Below, one piece after another: positions 24,828 to 32,868 of a stretch of 64,000 nt of DNA. Within the stretch, counting starts at the first letter, position 1. Each line of letters opens with the position of its first letter. The position numbers and the translations under genes are program-made. This DNA is from Luteitalea pratensis. GTDB taxonomy: Bacteria; Acidobacteriota; Vicinamibacteria; Vicinamibacterales; Vicinamibacteraceae. The stretch lies in the NCBI RefSeq assembly GCF_001618865.1, contig NZ_CP015136.1:3507001-3571000 (forward strand). The letters run 5' to 3'. The notes beneath the pieces were generated by a model, which saw nothing but the letters and a program-made list of their open reading frames with translations, did no database searches and was not told the origin of the DNA.

Positions 24828-25853
24828 ATGAAGACTGTTTGCTTCGGCGAAATCATGCTGCGCCTCAGCCCCCCGGGGTTCGAGCGCTTCCTCCAGAGTC
24901 CGCAGTTTGTGGCCACCTTCGGCGGCGGCGAGGCCAACGTCGCGGTCAGCCTCGCCACGTTCGGGTGCGAGAGTCATTACGTGACCCGGTTGCCCGCCAA
25001 TGCGATCGGCGACTCGGCCGTGAAGTCGCTTCGCGCCGAGGGTGTGCGCACCGAGCACATCGTGCGGGGCGGTGATCGCATCGGCGTCTATTACGCCGAG
25101 TCGTCCGCGAGCCAGCGGGCGTCGCAGGTGATCTACGACCGCGCCCGATCGGCTATCGCGGAGATGACGCCCGGGACGGTCGACTGGGCCACGGTGCTGT
25201 CGGGCGCGAAGTGGTTCCATTGCACTGGCATCACCCCGGCGCTGGGCGACAACGGCGCGGCGTGCGCGAAGGAAGCCCTCGAGGCGGCCAAGGCCGCGGG
25301 TGCGACCGTGAGCATGGACCTGAACTTCCGCAAGAAGCTCTGGACCGAGAAGAAAGCGCAATCGGTGATGCGTCCGCTGATGGCGTCCGTGGACGTTGTC
25401 ATCGCCAATGAAGAGGACATCCAGTCCGTGCTCGGCTTCGAGGTGCACGGCACCGACGTCACGACCGGTGCGCTCAATCTTGCGGCGTACAAGGCGACCG
25501 CCGCCGAAGTCGCGCGTACATTCGACTGCGCGCTCATTGCCATCACGCTGCGGGAGAGTCACTCGGCCAGCGACAACGGCTGGAGCGCGGTGATCTACGA
25601 CAAAGCCACCGGTGAGTTCCAACGGAGCCAGCACTACGACGTGCGCCTGGTCGATCGTATCGGCGGCGGCGACAGCTTCGCCGGCGGCCTGATCTACGGC
25701 CTCGTCTCCGGCAAGTCGCCCATCGACGCCCTCCGCTTCGCCGTCGCCGCCAGCGCCCTCAAGCAGACCATCCCCGGCGACTTCAACCGCGTCACCGTCG
25801 ACGAGGTCGAACGGCTCGTGAAGGGCGACGGCAGCGGAAGGGTGCAACGGTGA
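24828..25853 (+). CDS. kdgK: 2-dehydro-3-deoxygluconate kinase
   Basis: PfkB/ribokinase-family kinase that phosphorylates KDG to KDPG, feeding the aldolase upstream. 341 residues. N-terminal FGEIMLRLSPPGFERF with the substrate loop FGGGEANVAVSLA; C-terminal ATP/catalytic signature DRIGGGDSFAGGLIYG, the Asp being the base. Middle segment MDLNFRKKLWTEKKAQ is characteristic of KDG kinases. It has no ribosome site better than a weak AGAG, because repeats occupy the leader. It is followed by a long purine/pyrimidine heptamer hairpin. Confidence 0.93.
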   Translation: MKTVCFGEIMLRLSPPGFERFLQSPQFVATFGGGEANVAVSLATFGCESHYVTRLPANAIGDSAVKSLRAEGVRTEHIVRGGDRIGVYYAESSASQRASQVIYDRARSAIAEMTPGTVDWATVLSGAKWFHCTGITPALGDNGAACAKEALEAAKAAGATVSMDLNFRKKLWTEKKAQSVMRPLMASVDVVIANEEDIQSVLGFEVHGTDVTTGALNLAAYKATAAEVARTFDCALIAITLRESHSASDNGWSAVIYDKATGEFQRSQHYDVRLVDRIGGGDSFAGGLIYGLVSGKSPIDALRFAVAASALKQTIPGDFNRVTVDEVERLVKGDGSGRVQR

Positions 25854-25854
25854 C

Positions 25855-25995
25855 AGGACGGAGGACGGAGGAGGGAGGACGGAGGAGGTAGGACGGAGGT
25901 AGGACGGAGCTCGCGCCATCCTTTTCACCTCGGTCCTCTTCTCCTACCTCGATCCTCCGTCCTCGCTCCTCCGTCCTCGCTCCTCCGTCCTTTTT
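25855..25995. repeat. Purine/pyrimidine heptamer arrays forming one large inverted repeat
   Basis: The left arm is AGGACGG/AGGAGGG/AGGAGGT units, all in 7-bp steps. The right arm is CCTCCGT/CCTCGCT/CCTCGAT units, its complement. They are separated by about 20 bases. The right arm ends in CCGTCC followed by TTTTT (25991-25995), so the fold could act as the kdgK terminator. The mannonate dehydratase ATG is only 10 bases further on. Confidence 0.85.
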
Positions 25996-26004
25996 GGGGT
26001 TTTC

Positions 26005-27213
26005 ATGAAAATCGTCGACGCACGCGTGATCGTGACGTGCCCTGGGCGCAACTTCGTCACGTTGAAGATCGTGACCGAGGACGGGGTGTACGGCCTGGGG
26101 GACGCGACATTGAACGGGCGCGAGTTGGCCGTGGCGAGCTACCTCACCGACCATGTCGTGCCCCTCCTCATCGGGCGCGACGCGCGGGCCATCGAGGACA
26201 CCTGGCAGTACCTGTACAAGGGCGCCTACTGGCGCCGCGGTCCGGTCACGATGAGCGCCATCGCGGCCGTGGACACGGCGCTGTGGGACATCAAGGGCAA
26301 GGCCGCGAACCTGCCGGTCTACCAGTTGCTCGGCGGCGCCTCCCGCGAGAGCGTGCGGGTGTACGCGCATGCCAACGGGCTCGATGTCGATCAGGCCGTC
26401 AAGGCGGTCGCCGTCCAGCTCGACCTTGGGTATACGGCGATCCGTGTGCAGTCGGGCATCCCCGGCTTGAGCAGCACCTACGGCGTGGCCCGTGCCGGCC
26501 GGCCGTACGAACCGGCGGAGAAGGGTGGCGTCACCGAGCATCGCTGGAGCACCGAGCCCTACCTGAATTTCGTGCCCCGTTTGTTCGAGCGGATGCGCAG
26601 CGAGTTCGGCGACGAGGTCGACCTGCTGCACGACGTGCACCATCGGCTGACCCCGATCGAGGCGGCCCGCGCCGGCAAGCTGCTCGAGCCGTACCACCTC
26701 TTCTGGATGGAGGACCCCACGCCCGCCGAGCACCAGGACGCGTTCCGCCTGATTCGCCAGCACACGACGACGCCGATCGCCGTCGGCGAGGTGTTCAACA
26801 GCGTCTTCGACTGCCAGCACCTGATCCAGGCCCAGCTGATCGACTACATCCGGGCCACGGTGGTCCACGCCGGCGGGATCTCGCACCTGCGAAAGATTGC
26901 GGCGCTGGCCGAACTCCACCAGGTGCGCACCGGGAGTCACGGCGCCACCGATCTCAGCCCGATCTGCATGGCCGCCGCGCTGCACTTCGACCTCAGCGTG
27001 CACAACTTCGGGATCCAGGAACACATGCCGCACACGGCCGAGACCGACGCGGTGTTCCCGCACGAGTACGCGTTCGCGTCCGGTGTCATGCATCCCGGTG
27101 ACGCCCCCGGACTCGGCGTCGAGATCGACGAAGCCCTCGCCGCCCGCTACCCCTACGATCCGGCCTACTTGCCCGTGAACCGCAGGATGGACGGGACGAT
27201 GCACGACTGGTAA
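26005..27213 (+). CDS. manD: D-mannonate dehydratase, enolase superfamily (ManD/RspA type)
   Basis: Dehydrates D-mannonate to KDG with Mg2+. 402 residues, the exact ManD length. Sequence landmarks: the opening [60 protein letters not shown] (Mg Asp/Glu), AVGEVFNS (Glu), [12 protein letters not shown] (His) and [10 protein letters not shown], followed by the usual C-terminal [12 protein letters not shown]. It sits directly after KDG kinase, completing mannonate to KDG to KDPG to pyruvate in this window. Some ManD-like proteins act on gluconate with low efficiency, but the operon favours mannonate. Confidence 0.94.
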   Translation: MKIVDARVIVTCPGRNFVTLKIVTEDGVYGLGDATLNGRELAVASYLTDHVVPLLIGRDARAIEDTWQYLYKGAYWRRGPVTMSAIAAVDTALWDIKGKAANLPVYQLLGGASRESVRVYAHANGLDVDQAVKAVAVQLDLGYTAIRVQSGIPGLSSTYGVARAGRPYEPAEKGGVTEHRWSTEPYLNFVPRLFERMRSEFGDEVDLLHDVHHRLTPIEAARAGKLLEPYHLFWMEDPTPAEHQDAFRLIRQHTTTPIAVGEVFNSVFDCQHLIQAQLIDYIRATVVHAGGISHLRKIAALAELHQVRTGSHGATDLSPICMAAALHFDLSVHNFGIQEHMPHTAETDAVFPHEYAFASGVMHPGDAPGLGVEIDEALAARYPYDPAYLPVNRRMDGTMHDW

Positions 27214-27420
27214 CAATTCAGGCAGGCTTCGCTGACATTCAGAATTCAGAATTGAGCGCAGGCCGACCAGCGCCAGGCTCCGCGCAGGGTTCCGGGACGT
27301 CGCTGAACCGTGAATGCTGATCGCCAGCAAGACCGAGGAAATGTTCCTGGAGAGTGCACCGGAGCTGGCCCCGCGCTGCATTTGTGAATTCTGAATGTCG
27401 GCACAGCGTGCCTGAATTGT
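27213..27420. repeat. 208-bp element with 36-bp terminal inverted repeats, MITE-like
   Basis: Arms 27213-27248 and 27385-27420 match as 12 + 15 identical bases (outer ACAATTCAGGCA, inner GACATTCAGAATTCA) around a 9-base mismatched centre. The right arm holds a small hairpin GGCAC-AGC-GTGCC. The 136-base interior has no gene. No clear target duplication is visible, so a mobile origin is only inferred. TTGTTC/TACACT promoter-like boxes for the next gene begin at its right edge. Confidence 0.65.
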
Positions 27421-27471
27421 TCCTGTCCGGGCCGTCGAGAGTACACTTCCCCCTCAAGGAGACTGTTGCCC

Positions 27472-28329
27472 ATGTCCGACGTCACTCGTCGTGAACTTCT
27501 CGGCGCTGCCGCAGTGACGGCCGCCGCCGCCGCGATGCCGGCGCCTGCCGCCGCCCTGGCCCCATCGACGGGCCGCGTCAAGCAGTCGGTCTGCCGCTGG
27601 TGCTACAACAAGATTCCGCTGCCCGAGTTCTTCAAGGCGTGCGCCGAGATGGGCCTGGGCGCCGTGGACCTCCTCACAGAGGAGGAGTGGATCATCGGCA
27701 AGCGAGACTTCGGACTCGCCTGCTCGACCGGATTCCCGGCGGTGCGCTCGATCCCCGACGGCCTCAACAACACCAAGTTCCACGACGGTATCGTCGCGTC
27801 GCTGACCGAGATGATCCCGAAGGCCGCCAAGGCGGGCATCCCCAATGTCATCACCTTCTTCGGTAACCGTCGCGGTCAGGACATCGAGGAAGCGAAGGTC
27901 AACAGCGTCGCCTGCCTCAACCGCATCAAGCCGGTTGCCGAAGCCGAAGGCGTGACCGTCATCGTCGAACTGCTCAACAGCAAGGTGAACCACAAGGACT
28001 ACATCGGCGACAACACGCCGTATGGCGTGGACATCTGCAAGCGTGTCGGCTCGCCGCGGGTGAAGTTGCTCTACGACATCTACCACATGCAGATCATGGA
28101 GGGCGACATCCTCCGGACGATGGGCGACAACTGGGACTACATCGCCCACCTGCACACCGGTGGCGTGCCCGGACGCAACGAGCTCGACGAGACGCAGGAA
28201 CTGCAGTGGAAGACGATCGCCAAGTGGGTGGCCGACAAGGGCTACCAGGGATACTTCGCGCACGAGTTCGTCCCGAAGCGAGACCCGCTCACGTCACTGC
28301 GTGAGGCCGTGCAGCTCTGCATCGTGTAG
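27472..28329 (+). CDS. Tat-exported hydroxypyruvate-isomerase-like TIM-barrel protein
   Basis: 285 residues. Twin-arginine signal TRRELLGAAAVTAAAAAM, then an AP-endonuclease-2/Hyi-like barrel. Metal-site segments: VIVELLNSK (Glu), LLYDIYHMQIMEGD (Asp/His), IAHLHTGGVPGRNE (His) and YFAHEFVPKRDP (Glu). The ATG at 27472 has AAGGAGA upstream at 27456-27462; a TTG two codons earlier is possible. An exported sugar isomerase is unusual outside groups that process sugars in the periplasm. It fits the Tat-exported oxidoreductases elsewhere in the window. Confidence 0.88.
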   Translation: MSDVTRRELLGAAAVTAAAAAMPAPAAALAPSTGRVKQSVCRWCYNKIPLPEFFKACAEMGLGAVDLLTEEEWIIGKRDFGLACSTGFPAVRSIPDGLNNTKFHDGIVASLTEMIPKAAKAGIPNVITFFGNRRGQDIEEAKVNSVACLNRIKPVAEAEGVTVIVELLNSKVNHKDYIGDNTPYGVDICKRVGSPRVKLLYDIYHMQIMEGDILRTMGDNWDYIAHLHTGGVPGRNELDETQELQWKTIAKWVADKGYQGYFAHEFVPKRDPLTSLREAVQLCIV

Positions 28330-28332
28330 GAA

Positions 28333-28551
28333 GGTAGGGACGCCTCTCCGAGGCGTCCATCTCCGCCCCTCGACCACGCGATCGATAGGAAGGTAGGGAC
28401 CGCTCTCCGAGCGGTCCATCTCCTCGAACTCGCGGCTCGAGGCGCGGACATGGACCGCGAGGCACGGACGTGGACCGCTCTCCGATCGGTGCATCTCCGC
28501 CCTTCGACCACGCGATCGAGGCGATGGACGCCTCGGAGAGGCGTCCCTACC
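28333..28551. repeat. Cluster of TCC-loop hairpin repeats (A3)
   Basis: Forward units at 28339-28357 (GACGCCTC stem) and 28398-28416 (GACCGCTC stem), a degenerate unit near 28470-28495, and a reverse unit at 28527-28545 (GACGCCTC stem). A 16-base flank CGACCACGCGATCGA recurs beside the first and last units, showing a larger duplicated module. The first unit starts five bases after the isomerase stop. Confidence 0.9.
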
Positions 28552-28571
28552 TTGCCCATGGAGTGCCCCCC

Positions 28572-30719
28572 ATGAACATCCGCTCTCTCCGGCTCGCAGC
28601 GACGCTCGCCGTCGCTCATGCCGCACCCTTGATGGCTCAGACACCATTGCCGCCAGTCGCGGCGCAGAAGCCCCACGTCGTGACGTCACCACACGGCGAC
28701 CGGCAGGACCCGTACTACTGGCTACGCGACGACACGCGCACGTCGCCGGAACTGCTGGAGCATCTGAAGGCGGAGAACGCCTACACCGAGGCCGTCCTCG
28801 CGCCCGTGAAGGGGTTGCGGGAGCAACTCTTCGAGGAACTCAAGGGGCGCATCAAGCCTGACGACGAGGCGCCCCCCTGGCGGATGCGCGACTACCTGTA
28901 CTCGACACGGTTTCTCGCGGGCAAGGACTACGCGGTCAACGTCCGGCGCCCCGCAGCCGGCGGCGCCGAGCAGGTCATGGTCGACCAGAACGCGCTTGCG
29001 GCCGGGCACAGCTATTTCTCCCTGGGCCAGTGGGACGTCTCGCTCGACAACGCCCGGCTGGCGTACTCGACCGACACGGTCGGACGCCGCCAGTACGTCA
29101 TCGAGTTCAAGGACATCGCGACCGGCAAGCTCTATCCGGAGAAGCTGACCGGCACGTCGGGCAACGTCGCGTGGGCTGCCGACAACAAGACGGTCTTCTA
29201 CGTCGAGATCGACCCGAAGACGCTGCTCACCAAGCGCGTCAAGCGTCATGTCGTCGGGACCGATCCGGCCACGGACGTCCTCGTGTACGAAGAGCCCGAC
29301 GAGAGCTTCTACATGGGCGTCTCGCGGACGAAGGACGAGGCGTTCCTCTGCATTGGCGTGAGCAGCACGGTGTCGAGCGAGACACGGTGCATCCCTGCCG
29401 CGTCGCCCGCCGACCCCTTCAAGGTGCTCGTCGCTCGTGAGCGCGACTTCGAGTACGACGCCGATCACGTCGCCGGCCGCTGGGTGATTCGCACCAACTG
29501 GCAGGCCAAGAACTTCCGCGTCGTCCAGGCCACGGAGGCGGCGGTCGGGGACCGCGCGCAGTGGCAGGACGTCGTGCCGCATCGCGCCGACGTGTTCGTG
29601 TCCGCCGTCGAGCCGTTCGACAGTTACCTCGTTGTCGGCGAGCGGCGCGACGGGCTGCAGCGGCTGCGGATCCTCGACCAGGCAGGGCAGTCGCGTGACG
29701 TCGCCTCGGAAGAAGCTGCCTACGTCATGGGCATCGGGGTCAATCGCGAGGCCGGCACCACCACGCTTCGCTACTCCTACACGTCGCTGACGACGCCGTC
29801 GACGATCTACGACCTCGACATGGTGACCGGGGCGCGGACGCTCGTGAAGGAGACGCCGGTGCTCGGCGGCTTCGACAAGACGAAGTACGCCACCGAACGC
29901 ATCTGGGTCACCGCGCGCGACGGCGCCAGGGTGCCGGTCTCGATCGTCTATCGCACCGACACGAAACGCGACGGCACGGCGCCGCTGTACCAGTTCGCGT
30001 ACGGGTCCTACGGCATCTCGACCGACCCCAGCTTCAACAGTGCGTGGGTGAGCCTGCTCGACCGCGGCTTCGTGATGGCCATCGCGCACATTCGCGGCGG
30101 CCAGGAAATGGGCCGTGCCTGGTACGAGGACGGCAAGCTGCTCAAGAAGATGAACACGTTTGCCGACTTCGTGGACGTCACGAAGGCGCTCGTCGCGCTG
30201 AAGTACGGCGCCGCCGACAAGGTGTTCGCCATGGGCGGCAGTGCCGGTGGGCTGCTGATGGGCGCGATCGCGAACCTGGCGCCGGAACTGTATCGCGGCC
30301 TGGTCTCGCACGTGCCCTTCGTCGACGTCGTGACGACGATGCTCGACGAGTCGATTCCGCTGACGACCAACGAGTTCGACGAGTGGGGCAATCCCAAGCA
30401 GAAGCCGTACTACGACTACATGCTGGCGTATTCGCCTTACGACCAGCTGCACAAGGCGTCCTATCCGGCGATGCTCGTGACGACGGGGCTGTGGGATTCG
30501 CAGGTGCAGTACTGGGAGCCGGCCAAGTACGTCGCACGGTTGCGGACGCTCGACTCATCGCCATCACCAGTCTTGCTGCGCGTGAACATGGAAGCCGGTC
30601 ACGGCGGCCGATCGGGCCGGTTCACCCGCCTCGAGCAAGTGGCGCTGGAGTACGCCTTCATCCTGCAGCAGCTGGGGAAGACGTCGGCCGCCGCGACTTC
30701 GTCAGCTTCTGCAAGGTAG
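28572..30719 (+). CDS. Secreted S9A prolyl oligopeptidase / oligopeptidase B-like serine peptidase
   Basis: 715 residues. Signal peptide MNIRSLRLAATLAVAHAAP, cut near LMAQ. A seven-bladed beta-propeller (PHGDRQDPYYWLRDDTR to about residue 430) gates a C-terminal alpha/beta hydrolase. The nucleophile Ser is in AMGGSAGGLLMGA at about 557, Asp in TTGLWDSQVQYWEP and His in MEAGHGGRSGRF. Trypsin-like oligopeptidase B activity is likely. The longer frame upstream is repeat-derived (MDRSPIGASP) and was rejected as start. The gene ends AGG TAG with the stop inside a hairpin repeat. Confidence 0.93.
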   Translation: MNIRSLRLAATLAVAHAAPLMAQTPLPPVAAQKPHVVTSPHGDRQDPYYWLRDDTRTSPELLEHLKAENAYTEAVLAPVKGLREQLFEELKGRIKPDDEAPPWRMRDYLYSTRFLAGKDYAVNVRRPAAGGAEQVMVDQNALAAGHSYFSLGQWDVSLDNARLAYSTDTVGRRQYVIEFKDIATGKLYPEKLTGTSGNVAWAADNKTVFYVEIDPKTLLTKRVKRHVVGTDPATDVLVYEEPDESFYMGVSRTKDEAFLCIGVSSTVSSETRCIPAASPADPFKVLVARERDFEYDADHVAGRWVIRTNWQAKNFRVVQATEAAVGDRAQWQDVVPHRADVFVSAVEPFDSYLVVGERRDGLQRLRILDQAGQSRDVASEEAAYVMGIGVNREAGTTTLRYSYTSLTTPSTIYDLDMVTGARTLVKETPVLGGFDKTKYATERIWVTARDGARVPVSIVYRTDTKRDGTAPLYQFAYGSYGISTDPSFNSAWVSLLDRGFVMAIAHIRGGQEMGRAWYEDGKLLKKMNTFADFVDVTKALVALKYGAADKVFAMGGSAGGLLMGAIANLAPELYRGLVSHVPFVDVVTTMLDESIPLTTNEFDEWGNPKQKPYYDYMLAYSPYDQLHKASYPAMLVTTGLWDSQVQYWEPAKYVARLRTLDSSPSPVLLRVNMEAGHGGRSGRFTRLEQVALEYAFILQQLGKTSAAATSSASAR

Positions 30720-30831
30720 GGACGCCTCTCCGAGGCGTCCATCTCTGAGATCGCAGACTCGGGCCCGCGGATGGAGATCGAAACCATGGAGAGCATCGCA
30801 GTCATGGACCGCTCGGAGAGCGGTCCCTACC
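30715..30831. repeat. Inverted pair of TCC-loop hairpins (A4)
   Basis: Forward GACGCCTC-TCC-GAGGCGTC at 30721-30739, reverse GACCGCTC-GGA-GAGCGGTC at 30807-30825. The leading TAGGGAC provides the stop of the peptidase gene. The reverse unit shares the flank GCAGTCATGGACC with the pair at 32.2 kb. Confidence 0.9.
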
Positions 30832-30865
30832 TGACCATGGGTGAACGTTACTCGTCGAGGCTCCC

Positions 30866-32200
30866 GTGAACATTCGCACGATCCTGCCAGCCATCGTCCT
30901 GATGGCGGCTTCTACCGCGCTCGCGCAACCGCCGGAGGGCGACGACATCAACAGGAAATCCACGTATCAGTACACGCCGGCGAAGGAGAACCTCGAGGCG
31001 CGCGAGTGGTTCCAGGATGCCCGCTTCGGCCTGTTCATCCACTGGGGCGTCTACAGCGTGCTCGGCGACGGCGAGTGGGTGATGCAGAACCAGGGCATCC
31101 CCGCGAAGACGTACGAGAAGCTGCCGGGGTTCTTCAACCCGGTCCGCTACGACGCGGCCGAGTGGGTGCGCATCGCCAGGGCGGCCGGAATGCGCTACAT
31201 CACCATCACGAGCAAGCACCACGACGGCTTCGCGATGTACGACTCGAAGGCCTCCGACTACGACATCGTCGACCGCACGCCGTACGGCCGCGACGTGATC
31301 AAGGCGCTCGTCGAGGAGGCGCGCAAGGAAGGGATCAAGGTCTTCTTCTACCACTCGCAGCTCGACTGGCATCACCCCGACTACTATCCCCGCGGCCGTA
31401 CCGGTCGTGCATCGGAGCGGCCCGAGTCCGGCGACTTCGACGCCTACCTGCGGTACATGGACACGCAACTCACCGAGTTGCTGACCAACTACGGTCCGAT
31501 CGGCGGCATCTGGTTCGATGGGCAGTGGGACAAGGCCGACGAGAACTGGCAGCTCGCACGCACGTACCAGTTGATCCACCGCCTGCAACCGGCGGCGCTC
31601 GTCGGCAGCAACCATCACCAGTCGCCGTTCCCTGGTGAGGACTTCCAGATGTTCGAGAAGGACCTGCCGGGCGCCAACACCACGGGGTTCAACACGACCG
31701 CCATCGGCGCACTGCCGCGCGAGACGTGCGAGACGATCAACGGCGCGTGGGGCTTCAACCTTCAGGACCGGCGTCACAAGAGCACGAAGGAGCTCGTGCA
31801 ATACCTGGCGCGTGCGGCCGGCGCCGACGCCAACTTCCTGCTCAACGTCGGACCGATGCCCGACGGGCGCATCCAGCCGGAGCACGTCGAGCGGCTCCAG
31901 CAGGTGGGGCAGTGGCTGCAGGTGAACGGCGCGTCGATCTACGGCACGCGGCAGGGGCCGATCGCGCCGCGATCGTGGGGCGTGACCACGAAGAAGGGGA
32001 GCACCGTTTACGTGCACGTGCTCGACTGGCAGGATGCCGAGATTGCGATCCCGTCGCTTGGCGGCACGCCGCGGCGGGCGACATACCTGAAGGGTGGAGG
32101 TGCGGCCCGCTTCACCGTCCAGCCGGACGGCACGGTGCTGATCGCGCTCGATCCGAAGGCGCGCGACGACTACGACACGGTCATTGCGTTTGAAATGTGA
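30866..32200 (+). CDS. Secreted alpha-L-fucosidase, GH29
   Basis: Removes alpha-linked L-fucose from glycans. 444 residues from a GTG start, with a signal peptide (MNIRTILPAIVLMAASTALA). The GH29 barrel is clear: ARFGLFIHWGVYSVLG, MRYITITSKHHDGFAMYDS, VFFYHSQLDWHHPDY and the nucleophile Asp in GGIWFDGQWD at about 217. The C-terminal beta-sandwich ends in a short GH29-type domain. No fucose catabolic genes are present here, so the product may be used by the generic keto-sugar enzymes or elsewhere. Confidence 0.93.
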   Translation: MNIRTILPAIVLMAASTALAQPPEGDDINRKSTYQYTPAKENLEAREWFQDARFGLFIHWGVYSVLGDGEWVMQNQGIPAKTYEKLPGFFNPVRYDAAEWVRIARAAGMRYITITSKHHDGFAMYDSKASDYDIVDRTPYGRDVIKALVEEARKEGIKVFFYHSQLDWHHPDYYPRGRTGRASERPESGDFDAYLRYMDTQLTELLTNYGPIGGIWFDGQWDKADENWQLARTYQLIHRLQPAALVGSNHHQSPFPGEDFQMFEKDLPGANTTGFNTTAIGALPRETCETINGAWGFNLQDRRHKSTKELVQYLARAAGADANFLLNVGPMPDGRIQPEHVERLQQVGQWLQVNGASIYGTRQGPIAPRSWGVTTKKGSTVYVHVLDWQDAEIAIPSLGGTPRRATYLKGGGAARFTVQPDGTVLIALDPKARDDYDTVIAFEM

Positions 32201-32206
32201 GGAGTG

Positions 32207-32307
32207 AGGTAGGGACGCCTCTCCGAGGCGTCCATCTCTGCCACCGCTGCGCAGCAATCGATGCTTGGGAGCCGCAGTCATGGACCGCTCGGAGAGCGGT
32301 CCCTACC
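32207..32307. repeat. Inverted pair of TCC-loop hairpins (A5)
   Basis: Forward GACGCCTC-TCC-GAGGCGTC at 32214-32232 and reverse GACCGCTC-GGA-GAGCGGTC at 32283-32301. Same stem combination and same CGCAGTCATGG flank as the pair at 30.7 kb. It separates the fucosidase gene from the converging cytochrome gene. Confidence 0.9.
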
Positions 32308-32326
32308 CAACCTGTGGAGGATGGAT

Positions 32327-32731
32327 CTACTTGAGTTTCGGATCGAAGCTGCGGACCTTGCGAGCCAGCGCGGCGATCTCGCCTTCGCTGAACTGCGTCT
32401 TGAACGGCATCATGGCGGTGCCCTGGATGCCGTTCGAGATGGTGTTGACCACGTCCTTGACCGTCGAACCGTGCAGCCACGCGCCGTCGGCGAAGTTCAT
32501 GTTCGGGATCGGCGAGTTGCCTTCGAGGGTGTGGCAGACGGCGCACTTGGTCTTGTAGATCTCCTCGGCCGATGCCACCTCCTCGGCTGTCGGCGCCGGA
32601 CCGCCGGCGGCCTTGGGCGCGGCCTTCTTCTTGGCTGCCTGCGCCATCACCAGCGACCTGCCGGTTCCCGCGATCATCACCAGCGCCACGCACACAGCGC
32701 CAACCGTCCGTGCATTCAACATCGTTGTCAC
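32327..32731 (-). CDS. Small exported monohaem cytochrome c
   Basis: 134 residues. An N-terminal signal (to about residue 31, VMAQAA) is followed by a Lys/Ala/Pro linker and one class I cytochrome c domain. Haem attachment is CAVCH at residues 63-67; the likely axial Met is in GTAMMPFKTQ. It could receive electrons from periplasmic GMC dehydrogenases, which need a cytochrome c and lack one in their own cluster, but it is 14 kb away, so this is only a possibility. Confidence 0.9.
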   Translation of the reverse strand: MTTMLNARTVGAVCVALVMIAGTGRSLVMAQAAKKKAAPKAAGGPAPTAEEVASAEEIYKTKCAVCHTLEGNSPIPNMNFADGAWLHGSTVKDVVNTISNGIQGTAMMPFKTQFSEGEIAALARKVRSFDPKLK

Positions 32732-32746
32732 TGTCCTCGGATATTA

Positions 32747-32862
32747 GCCTAGAGCCTACGGCCTACGGCCTACAGCCTACGGCCTACAGGCTACAGGCTA
32801 CGGGATGCAACTGCCTGCATCGGTTCCGGCACCCGGAACCCGTTACCCGGAACCCGGTTACG
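32747..32862. repeat. Heptamer arrays, GCCTACG and ACCCGGA types
   Basis: Eight perfect 7-bp steps at 32747-32802 (GCCTAGA, GCCTACG x2, GCCTACA, GCCTACG, GCCTACA, GGCTACA, GGCTACG), then four ACCCGGA/ACCCGTT units at about 32829-32860. Confidence 0.9.
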
Positions 32863-32868
32863 TCTTCC

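Noticed and set aside
28470-28571. N-terminal extension MDRSPIGASP of the S9 peptidase
   Set aside because: It is the translation of hairpin repeats; the signal peptide starts at 28572.
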